A stretch of 37,405 bases of DNA from CAYLJV01 sp964510375 (GTDB lineage: Archaea > Hadarchaeota > Hadarchaeia > Hadarchaeales > JAGGTB01), in NCBI GenBank assembly GCA_964510375.1, contig CAZEBR010000015.1, positions 1 to 37,405 on the forward strand, given 5' to 3'. The notes beneath the pieces are model-generated. The model saw only the letters and a list, made by a program, of their open reading frames with translations. It was not told the origin of the DNA and did not search any database. This document shows positions 31,190 to 37,405 of the stretch, piece after piece (the stretch's first letter is position 1; every line of letters begins with the position of its first letter). Made by a program: the position numbers and the translations under genes.

Positions 31190-32827
31190 ATGGCTATAAA
31201 AACGCTAATGGATTTACTTACCGAGGAAATAATCGAAATACCCGGAGCCCAGATAACACCGCTAAATATCATCCTTGGCAGTCTCGTAATAGCAACTACC
31301 TACCTGGTATCCAGATACTTAATCGTGCCTGGTCTGGAGAAACTACTGGAAAAAATAGGAATAGAAAAGGAAGATCGAAAAACGTTCTCGAAAGTCGTGC
31401 ACCTTATCGTCACGGTCCTCGGGTTCTACTTCGGAAGCAACTTCCTCATCCAATCGCCGTGGGTCCTCCTCACAATGCCCCTCTACACGGCGGGGTGGGC
31501 AAAAATCACTCCATTATCAATTCTGTTGGCATTCTTCGCAATATTCGGAGCATACATGGTCTCCCGATTTATACTCTCGACGCTCCTGAAAAAACTCCTC
31601 AAAAAGATCGATATAGAGGAGAAAAACAGGGCGAAACTCCTCAAGACCACACATTATCTTATCCTCTTCGGAGGATTCTACGCCGGAATGACCCTCCTGA
31701 ACGTGGAGATTACCGCAGTCCTCTCAACGACCCTTCTCGAGTGGGGGGGAGCCCAGATAAACTTCCTGAGGATACTCCTCGCCGCGGTAACGTTCACCAT
31801 CATTTATCTACTCTCGAAGTACCTCATCACGAATATCCTCGACAAGGCCCTCGCAAAGGCAGGCACGGAGGAAGAGGATCGTGAGACCGTCCTCAAGGTG
31901 CTACATTACCTTATTATAGTAGGCGGCGTTTATTCCGGGATAAACGTCCTGAACCTCAAGCTGGACATCATTCTGAATGTCGTTCTCTTCTCGGTAGCTG
32001 GAACCCAAGTTACCCCCCTAGACGTCGTCTCATTCGCCTTGGCCGTTACAATAGCGTATCTAGTCTCGAAATTCGTCATTACAACTTCGATTAAAAAGGT
32101 CCTAGCCGACGGGGGAGTTCCTGAAGAGGACATAGCGGCCGTGACAAGAGTCGTCCATTACTTCGTCGTCTTCCTCGGAATATACATCGGGCTCAACTTC
32201 CTCGGAATACAGCTCACCGCACTATTGGCGGTGGCAGGTATAACTGGTATAGTTCTCGGTTTCGGACTCCAGCCAATCATAGCCAACCTCATATCGGGTT
32301 TCCTGCTGATGGCCGAAAGAACGGTCCGCGTGGGGGACTGGATAGAGTTCGACGGTATGTACGGCGTCGTCGTGGACACGGGAATCAGAGCTTCTACACT
32401 GAGAACGATAGACAACCGGTACATGCTCATCCCAAACAGGACCTTTGTCGAAAACCCCTTCACAAATTACTCTCACAGGGACAAAAAAATTCGAATTTCG
32501 ATTCCCGTCGGCGTTGCCTACGGGACGGACGTCGAAAAGGTGAAGGAAATACTTACCGAAATAGCCGAAGAAAACGAACAGGTCCTGGATTTGCCGGAAC
32601 CGAACGTGTTTTTCAACGAGTTCGGTGATTCCGCCTACCAGTTCGAGCTTGCCTGCTGGATCAGCGACCCGAAGTACAGGAAGAAGACTAAGAGCGAAAT
32701 AAACTTCGAGATCAGGCGGAGGTTCAGAGAGGAAGGCATAGAAATACCGTTCCCGCAGACGGACGTGTGGCTCAAGAAGGACCAAGGAATGACTGAAGAA
32801 GAAATAGAGGAAGAGGAAAACTTCTGA
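31190..32827 (+). CDS. MscS-family mechanosensitive channel with fourfold membrane repeat
   Basis: This 545-residue membrane protein ends in a classic MscS core: pore helix LTALLAVAGITGIVLGFGLQ (about 342-360), the beta domain with RVGDWIEFDGMYGVVVD, STLRTIDNRYMLIPN and an alpha/beta C-terminal domain. It opens under membrane tension and releases solutes during osmotic downshock. Before and including the pore module lie four in-phase repeats of 84 residues starting at residues 21, 105, 189 and 273. Each has a transmembrane pair, Y(L/M)(V/L)S(R/K) and (K/R)xxH. The ATG at 31190 has GGGAG a few nt upstream. It converges with the DNA ligase gene across 27 bp. It would suit a salt-adapted cell. 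Confidence 0.9.
   Translation: MAIKTLMDLLTEEIIEIPGAQITPLNIILGSLVIATTYLVSRYLIVPGLEKLLEKIGIEKEDRKTFSKVVHLIVTVLGFYFGSNFLIQSPWVLLTMPLYTAGWAKITPLSILLAFFAIFGAYMVSRFILSTLLKKLLKKIDIEEKNRAKLLKTTHYLILFGGFYAGMTLLNVEITAVLSTTLLEWGGAQINFLRILLAAVTFTIIYLLSKYLITNILDKALAKAGTEEEDRETVLKVLHYLIIVGGVYSGINVLNLKLDIILNVVLFSVAGTQVTPLDVVSFALAVTIAYLVSKFVITTSIKKVLADGGVPEEDIAAVTRVVHYFVVFLGIYIGLNFLGIQLTALLAVAGITGIVLGFGLQPIIANLISGFLLMAERTVRVGDWIEFDGMYGVVVDTGIRASTLRTIDNRYMLIPNRTFVENPFTNYSHRDKKIRISIPVGVAYGTDVEKVKEILTEIAEENEQVLDLPEPNVFFNEFGDSAYQFELACWISDPKYRKKTKSEINFEIRRRFREEGIEIPFPQTDVWLKKDQGMTEEEIEEEENF
31250..32257 (+). repeat. Four tandem 252-bp coding repeats in the MscS gene
   Basis: Four modules of exactly 84 codons each (starts at codons 21, 105, 189, 273). 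Aligned anchors are QITPL, KITPL, QINFL, QVTPL; YLVSR, YMVSR, YLLSK, YLVSK; and KVVHL, KTTHY, KVLHY, RVVHY. All recur every 84 residues without a gap. The sequences have diverged, so the duplication is old although the length is fixed. Confidence 0.88.
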
Positions 32828-32854
32828 ACGGGTACACGAAGAAAAAACGGTGCA

Positions 32855-34572
32855 TCAGTCACCGCTTCCTGATTCTCTCTTTTCCTGCTTTTCAAATATT
32901 CTTTCGACATCTCCAACGGTATCAGACGCCGACGCGTCGAGGTCCTCCCTCAATCCCACGTACCTTGGAAATCTGAGCCCGTATCCCGAGGTGTGGGTCT
33001 CGGAAGGAGACCTCTGTATCTCCTCATAGTTAATCTCGAAGACTTCGGTTACCTGGAACCAGTAATCGGCATCTATCTCTGCCTGAAGATCACTTGAAAC
33101 TTCTCAGTGAGCTCCTCCAAGTTCTCGTCGGTAAACCCGCTACCGACCCTCGTGACGGTCTCGAATTTTCCGGTCTCAGAATTCTTTGCCGCAAGCAGGT
33201 AGCTTCCAAAGGTGCCAGCACGGTCCCCCTTTCCCGCAAAGGCCCCCACGACGGCGAGGTCCAGAGTCTCCACCTCGGCCTTTAACTTGAGCCAAGCGAA
33301 CTCCCGCTTCCCGGCCCTGTACACGGAGTCGACGTTTTTCGCCAGCAACCCCTCATGTCCCTGAGACACCACCCCGTTCTTGAAATCCACTATTTCGTCC
33401 TTATCCCCCGTAACATGGCTGTCCACTAGCCTGATTCTGTCGCCCGGATCGACCACTCTTTCAAGCTCCTCCCGCCTCTCGGAATACGGCCTATCGAGCA
33501 TGGTCTTCTCTCCGGACAGCAGGACGTCAAAAAGATAGACGTGAACCGGAATTTCCTCGGAAACCCTTTCGATGTCATATTTTCTCCTGCGCCTCAGGAC
33601 TTCCTGAAACGGCATCGGCTTTCCCGTGTCCCTATCTATCGCAACCAGTTCGCCGTCCACTATAGCGGTGCCCTTATTCAGAGAATCCTTGATCGCCTCC
33701 TCCAGATCGGGAAACATGTGAGTGTAATCCTCCATCCTCCTCGTAAAGAGGTGTATTCTGTCATCGTCCCTGTGTGGCTGTATCCTTATACCGTCCAGTT
33801 TCACCTCGAAGGCGGCACTGCCGCCCATCCTGTCCAAGATTTCTTCTATGGAGTCGGATCTCTGGGCCAGCATCGGGCGAACCGGGTGACCGACGGAAAG
33901 ATCGAGATCGGACAGTCCCTCTTCACCATAATAGGCCGCCGCCTCTGCCACCAGTCCGTAGTCAGTGGTCAGCATGTAGGCGTGTTCCACGGAATCTGAA
34001 GAAACTTCAAAGGCCTCCGCTAGCGCATCCCTGAGCCTTCCCTCCGCGACGCCTATCCTCAGATCACCCAGCACGGTTCTGACCACGAACTTCGCCTCCA
34101 GGGGAGAGGCGGAAGTCAGCAGCTCCGAGACGGTCGCAATCTTCCTGTCCACGGACCCGTCGCCGGTAATATCGGGGAGCTGCCTAAGATTTTCGTAGAC
34201 CTTTTCGACCGTGAGGGTCTCCCTAGCCAGGGTCCTCTGCTTCTTTTTCTCCGTGAGCTCCCTCGCCACCTCACCGAGATCGCCGAGATCCTCCATCAGG
34301 TCCTCTACTTTTTCCACCGAGTACCCGGTCGACCTGGCCACGGCCTTCTTAAGCTGCTGTAGCCCTATCCCCGTCTCCCGGGATTTGAAGGCCGGGAAAA
34401 CTCGGCCCAGCAACATCGGAACGACCATTTCAAGGCTATCGGGGGGCGTCTCCTTCAACAAATCGGCTATGATAGCGTTCTTTTCCAAGTAGGAAGATGT
34501 ATTTTCCAGCTCCTGAAACGAATCCGCCAATATCTCGTACTTCAACCAATCACCAAACCTGATTTTACTCAT
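32855..34572 (-). CDS. lig: ATP-dependent DNA ligase, interrupted by a one-base frameshift near the 3' end
   Basis: Archaeal DNA ligase I joins Okazaki fragments. From the ATG at 34572 the frame reads a full N-terminal DNA-binding domain, the adenylation motif FEVKLDGIRIQ (Lys258), motif III-like MEDYTHMFPDLEEA, KGTAIVDGELVAID, and GLLAKNVDSVYRAGKREFAW plus LKLKAE. It then meets a stop at 33073-33075. In the next frame the expected C-terminus continues: AEIDADYWFQVTEVFEINYE, EEIQRSPSETHTSGYGLRFP and PRYVGLREDLDASA, ending at TGA 32855-32857. A missing base in a TTT run (33097-33099) restores one 572-residue protein. It may be a sequencing error; a real break would cost the OB-domain end. No SD precedes the ATG. 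It is divergent from RIO2 by 21 bp. Confidence 0.88.
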
Positions 34573-34593
34573 GAAAGCAAAAAATCTTTGATA

Positions 34594-35460
34594 ATGACGC
34601 TCAAGGCAATCGAAATATTCAAGGACTTGGAGGAGGAGGACGTCGAGTTTCTCCTGGATCTCGAGAGAGCCGCGAAGAGATACAAGTGGATACCCGAGGA
34701 CAAGCTGACCCAAATAAGCGACCTGCCCGAGCAGGACATAGAGTACAGGCTCTCCCGTCTGAACAGGTTTGAACTGGTTGAGAAGGGCGTGAAGAAGTAC
34801 GAGGGATACCGCATTCTCCCGCCCGGGTACGACGTGCTGGCCCTCAAGAGCCTCGTAAAGAGAAACGTGCTGGAGGCCTTCGGCAGGGCCCTGGGCATCG
34901 GGAAGGAGGCCGATACGTACGATGCACTAACCCCGGAGGAGAGGAGAGTGGCGGTGAAGTTCAACCGGCTCGGGCTTAGCTTCAGGAGGCTTAAGGAGAA
35001 GAGACCCTACTCCCCCGATTATGGGTGGCTGGACGCCTCGAAGAAGGCGGCCAGGAGGGAGTTCGAGGGAATGAAGAAGGTTTACCCCGAGGTCGAGGTG
35101 CCCGAACCCATGGCATTCGACCGGCACGTTGTGGTGATGGGCCTGATAGAAGGGGAGGAGCTCTCCGAGGTCTCGGAAATAGATCTGCCCGAACCCGTGC
35201 TGGACGAAGTGCTCAGAAACGTGAGGGAGGCATACGGACAAGGAGTGATCCACGGGGACCTGAGCGAGCACAATATTATAATAAAGCCCAACGGCGAAGT
35301 CCTCCTGATAGACTGGCCACAGTGGGAACCCACGACCCATCCCGAAGCGGACGATCTGCTGGAGAGGGACGTTCGAAACGTGCTGGGATTCTTCAGAAGA
35401 AAGTACGGCCTGAAAAGGAATCTAGAAGAAGTCTTGGAACACGTGAAAGGGAAATCTTAA
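34594..35460 (+). CDS. rio2: RIO2-type serine protein kinase/ATPase
   Basis: Archaeal RIO2 acts in small-subunit ribosome maturation. The 288-residue protein has the RIO2-specific N-terminal winged helix (LKAIEIFKDLEEEDVEFLLD to LPPGYDVLALK) and then the atypical kinase domain. The nucleotide loop is GIGKEADTYDA, with VAVKFNRLG carrying the Lys. The catalytic loop is GVIHGDLSEHNIII and the metal-binding motif LLIDWPQW. The ATG at 34594 is preferred; a TTG at 34588 would add two residues, and no SD settles it, so a leaderless message is likely. G+C is visibly higher than in most of the window. The stop overlaps that of the GIY-YIG gene. Confidence 0.93.
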   Translation: MTLKAIEIFKDLEEEDVEFLLDLERAAKRYKWIPEDKLTQISDLPEQDIEYRLSRLNRFELVEKGVKKYEGYRILPPGYDVLALKSLVKRNVLEAFGRALGIGKEADTYDALTPEERRVAVKFNRLGLSFRRLKEKRPYSPDYGWLDASKKAARREFEGMKKVYPEVEVPEPMAFDRHVVVMGLIEGEELSEVSEIDLPEPVLDEVLRNVREAYGQGVIHGDLSEHNIIIKPNGEVLLIDWPQWEPTTHPEADDLLERDVRNVLGFFRRKYGLKRNLEEVLEHVKGKS

Positions 35461-35696
35461 TCCTCGATTAGCCTTTCCTTCCTTTCCTTGCTCCAGTTCT
35501 TGATTTCTGACTCCCTCCGCAAAGCCTCCTTTCTCGTTTCGTGCTCCTCCGTGTACACCCGCTCGAATGGAAGGCGACCCTTAACGTACTTGCTGCCGTT
35601 GCCGTTCCTGTGCTGGCGCATGCGCCTGTCCAGATCCTTTGTGATGCCAGTGTAAAGAGAGCCGTCGGACAGCCTGAGAATGTAGAGGTTCCACAT
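35457..35696 (-). CDS. GIY-YIG domain protein (UPF0213/YhbQ-like)
   Basis: This 79-residue protein is almost entirely one GIY-YIG nuclease domain: WNLYILRLSDGSLYTGITKD (Tyr5, Tyr15), Arg in LDRRMRQHRNG and a Glu in RREALRRE-type helix (KEALRRESEIKNW). Members of this small family occur widely in bacteria and archaea; some have DNA-nicking activity, but the role is not clear. The ATG at 35696 has no strong SD. Convergent with RIO2: the two stop codons share the sequence TTAA (35457-35460), so the genes overlap by 4 bp. Confidence 0.9.
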   Translation of the reverse strand: MWNLYILRLSDGSLYTGITKDLDRRMRQHRNGNGSKYVKGRLPFERVYTEEHETRKEALRRESEIKNWSKERKERLIED

Positions 35697-35721
35697 AGAG
35701 GTCTCCCTTGGGAAAAAGCGG

Positions 35722-36582
35722 CTAGATGCTTACCTCTTTCAGCATCCTGCTCCGGGGGTCTATCCTCCCAAGTATATCGCCGTCCTCAAATACTCTTATC
35801 ACCCCGTCGGTCCCGGAGACCGTCACCCCCATGGCATCCGTGGCCTTTGTCATCTTGGCGACCGCTAGGTGCCTAGTTCCCAGCCCTGAAGGTATCTCCA
35901 CGTCGGCGTCGGCGTCGAGGTACTTGCCGGCGGCCAGGACGTTGCCGTCCGAGTCGAGAAGAAAGGCGCCGTCGAGAAAGGAGTACCTCTTTATCAGCTC
36001 CCAGTTCTTCTCGTCGGTGATGTTGAGGTCATCGTAACCCTTGAATGGGTTCAGGCCGAGTTGACGGGTCTTCTCTATGACGGAGTCCGTATCGCCTATT
36101 ATGAAGGCGGTGCCTATCGGCTCGCCCTCCCGTCCCTCGTAGCCTAGCTCGGTCGCAAGTTCCACTATCGCATTCATGACCGGGTCCGACTCGATCACCC
36201 CGGCGAGCGTGGACTCCTGCTTGGAAATTAGATAAACGGAAATTGTGTCGGCACCCTTTGGAGACCCTATATCGCCCGTGAGACATACCACCAGATCGCC
36301 CGGGGAAAGCAGGTGGCTGTTGAGCCCGCGCCAAACCGCATGGCGTATCTGACCCATTCGGGTCGGGTCCCTGACCGACATGTTGATGACCTTGAAGTCC
36401 TCCTTTTTTAACTCGTTATAGGTGTCCTCGTTGGGCGTCAGGGCAATAACCTCGATGTCTCCGGCCTTCTCCCTCAATAGCTTGTAAGTTTCGCCGGTCT
36501 CGGTCAGAGTCAAAATTGCATCCGCTCCTATGTCGTTCGCCAGTTTGAGTGCCGAGGTGACTATAGACTCTTGCACGTTCAT
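35722..36582 (-). CDS. dacZ: Diadenylate cyclase DacZ (c-di-AMP synthase)
   Basis: DacZ makes the second messenger c-di-AMP, which in haloarchaea and methanogens controls osmotic balance and is often essential. The 286-residue protein has an N-terminal pyruvate-kinase-like domain (LTETGETYKLLREKAG, DLVVCLTGDIGSPKGADT) and a C-terminal DAC domain with DGA at 204-206 (SFLDGAFLLD) and GTRHLAVAKMTKATDA at 235-250. In many DAC proteins the latter motif reads RHR; here it is RHL, which may be normal in this branch. ATG start at 36582. A TATA-like CTTTAAAAG lies 37 nt upstream. The neighbouring osmotic channel MscS and acidic proteins fit a salt-stress theme. Confidence 0.9.
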   Translation of the reverse strand: MNVQESIVTSALKLANDIGADAILTLTETGETYKLLREKAGDIEVIALTPNEDTYNELKKEDFKVINMSVRDPTRMGQIRHAVWRGLNSHLLSPGDLVVCLTGDIGSPKGADTISVYLISKQESTLAGVIESDPVMNAIVELATELGYEGREGEPIGTAFIIGDTDSVIEKTRQLGLNPFKGYDDLNITDEKNWELIKRYSFLDGAFLLDSDGNVLAAGKYLDADADVEIPSGLGTRHLAVAKMTKATDAMGVTVSGTDGVIRVFEDGDILGRIDPRSRMLKEVSI

Positions 36583-36614
36583 TTCGACCGAACCAAGTCA
36601 TTTATTCGTGCCGG

Positions 36615-36623
36615 CTTTTAAAG
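36615..36623 (-). promoter_or_regulatory. TATA box of dacZ
   Basis: CTTTAAAAG on the minus strand, centred 37 nt before the dacZ start codon, implies a leader of about 10 nt. Confidence 0.5.
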
Positions 36624-36735
36624 AGATTTCTGATTCTCCCGGAGAAGTTTGAGATATCAACCCACTAACGTGGTCACTGTCTAAAAATCCGTAAACGTAG
36701 AATCTAAATCCAACAATTATTGGGAGATCAAATGC

Positions 36736-37131
36736 TTAGTACCCTTCCAATTCCAAGCCAAAAGTTTCCGAAATTATTTCAAAATCTGAATCATTCGTTA
36801 GAAGCCTTTCATCGTGTGATAGGGCTATACTCGCTATCTGAATATCGATCGTTCCGCGTTCTTCCCCCTCTCGGAGAAGTTCCGAGTGAATTTCGCCCGA
36901 TAAACGGGCCGATTTTTCCCCGTACGGAAGAATCATAAATCGTTCTATCATCGACTCGAATTTAACTCGTTCTCTCTTGGAACCTGCATATTCTATCCCC
37001 GTCATCACCTCATAAACCACAGGAGTAGAAAGATTCTGAATCCGGCCTTCCTCCGTGAGATCATTACTTTTTTCAAGAGCTCTTTCTTCCCCTTTCAGAA
37101 CGTCTATGATATAATTGGTGTCCGCTATCAT
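36736..37131 (-). CDS. vapC: PIN-domain toxin, VapC family
   Basis: The 131-residue PIN-domain protein is probably an RNase toxin. Catalytic acidic residues are visible: Asp4 in MIADTNYIIDVL, Glu41 in VVYEVMTG, Asp95 in GTIDIQIAS and Asp113/115 in TNDSDFEII. Start ATG at 37131 overlaps the last base of the antitoxin stop codon (TAATG), the usual order of antitoxin first and toxin second. VapC toxins cleave tRNA or rRNA loops; the target here is unknown. The downstream 150 bp to dacZ hold only AT-rich promoter sequence. Confidence 0.92.
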   Translation of the reverse strand: MIADTNYIIDVLKGEERALEKSNDLTEEGRIQNLSTPVVYEVMTGIEYAGSKRERVKFESMIERFMILPYGEKSARLSGEIHSELLREGEERGTIDIQIASIALSHDERLLTNDSDFEIISETFGLELEGY

Positions 37132-37379
37132 TATTCGCGATCCTCGAATTTTTTTGATATTCTTTCGAAATCGATTTTGTCCGTCTTTTTCCTCTTTTTC
37201 CTCGTGCTCTCTATAGTTTCGACTGTCTCTTTCGATAACACTCCGGCAAGGTCCGAATATCTGGGTGTCTTATCCTTCGTTAGCCTTTCCACTAAATCGC
37301 TGAAGCTCTCGCCTTCCTTTTTTAAGGATAAAAGGCGCTCGTAAGCTGAATCCCTCAAGCTTATATTTTTCGTGCCCAT
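37131..37379 (-). CDS. vapB: VapB-type antitoxin (DUF217-like)
   Basis: The 82-residue protein starts MGTKNISLRDSAYERLLSLK and continues with GESFSDLVERLTKDK, the pattern of the archaeal DUF217 antitoxin family: a ribbon-helix-helix-like DNA-binding N-terminus and a charged C-terminus that covers the toxin. The ATG at 37379 is chosen because it matches the family start and has GAGGA about 7 nt upstream; a start at 37400 would read through that SD. It is coupled to vapC by a one-base overlap. Its promoter lies at or beyond the right window edge. Confidence 0.87.
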   Translation of the reverse strand: MGTKNISLRDSAYERLLSLKKEGESFSDLVERLTKDKTPRYSDLAGVLSKETVETIESTRKKRKKTDKIDFERISKKFEDRE

Positions 37380-37405
37380 ACTTTTCCTCTGTGTAAACAT
37401 ATACA

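Noticed and set aside
34571..34591. Tiny upstream frame (ATG AAA GCA AAA AAT CTT TGA) before RIO2
   Set aside because: Six codons, no SD, overlapping the ligase start; most likely chance.
34588..36582. Plus- and minus-strand shadow frames opposite RIO2, dacZ and DNA ligase
   Set aside because: High G+C opens long antisense frames; they lack SD sites, known motifs and normal composition.
1..37405. CRISPR array, insertion sequence, integrase or prophage
   Set aside because: No regularly spaced repeats, transposase, integrase or phage structural genes were seen on either strand.

Overview
The window is chromosomal DNA of a euryarchaeon-like, probably uncultivated archaeon. Archaeal markers seen directly are a TFB transcription factor, archaeal-type phosphoglycerate mutase (ApgM), an archaeal RecJ/GAN-like DHH protein, a GspE/TadC-type pilus motor, an ATP-dependent DNA ligase, a RIO2 kinase and a DacZ-type diadenylate cyclase. 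TATA-like boxes lie 30-60 nt before several genes. Proteins are rich in Asp and Glu, which suggests a salt-adapted anaerobe; the exact lineage (for example a brine-lake group) cannot be settled from this window. Many genes start with TTG behind a strong GGAGGTGA Shine-Dalgarno (SD) site. There is one 10-N gap at 12865-12874.

Layout. 1-5072 is housekeeping: a gene fragment at the left edge, tRNA-Arg(UCG), apgM, tfb divergent from a small winged-helix protein, an Nfu-type Fe-S scaffold, a DHH phosphoesterase and an AbrB-type regulator. 5199-13590 is a type IV pilus/secretion-like locus. A leftward operon encodes a 56-aa coiled-coil protein, a 750-aa ATPase with four CxxC pairs, a 648-aa tandem T2SSF membrane platform and four pilin-like proteins. 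A divergent rightward operon encodes three more pilin-like proteins in a parallel order.

13647-18603 is a leftward operon of two GlcD-type flavoproteins, a CCG-domain Fe-S protein and two small proteins, resembling a glycolate/lactate-oxidase-like complex. 18604-19427 is AT-rich and gene-free, ending in a structured leader RNA in front of a tandem rhodanese. 20545-30874 is a redox and fermentation region: a C_GCAxxG_C_C-type Cys protein, an MFS carrier, a tungsten/molybdopterin aldehyde:ferredoxin oxidoreductase, a zinc alcohol dehydrogenase, NfnA/NfnB-like transhydrogenase subunits, a degenerate ferritin-like protein and a CoA-acylating-type aldehyde dehydrogenase. Together these could interconvert acids, aldehydes and alcohols while balancing ferredoxin, NADH and NADPH (inference).

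31190-37379 holds an MscS channel built from four exactly 84-residue repeats, a DNA ligase interrupted by a one-base frameshift, RIO2, a GIY-YIG protein, DacZ and a VapBC toxin-antitoxin pair. The strongest candidates for something little described are the two-sided pilin locus, the periodic MscS protein, the leader RNA before the rhodanese gene and the flavoprotein/SCP2-like operon.
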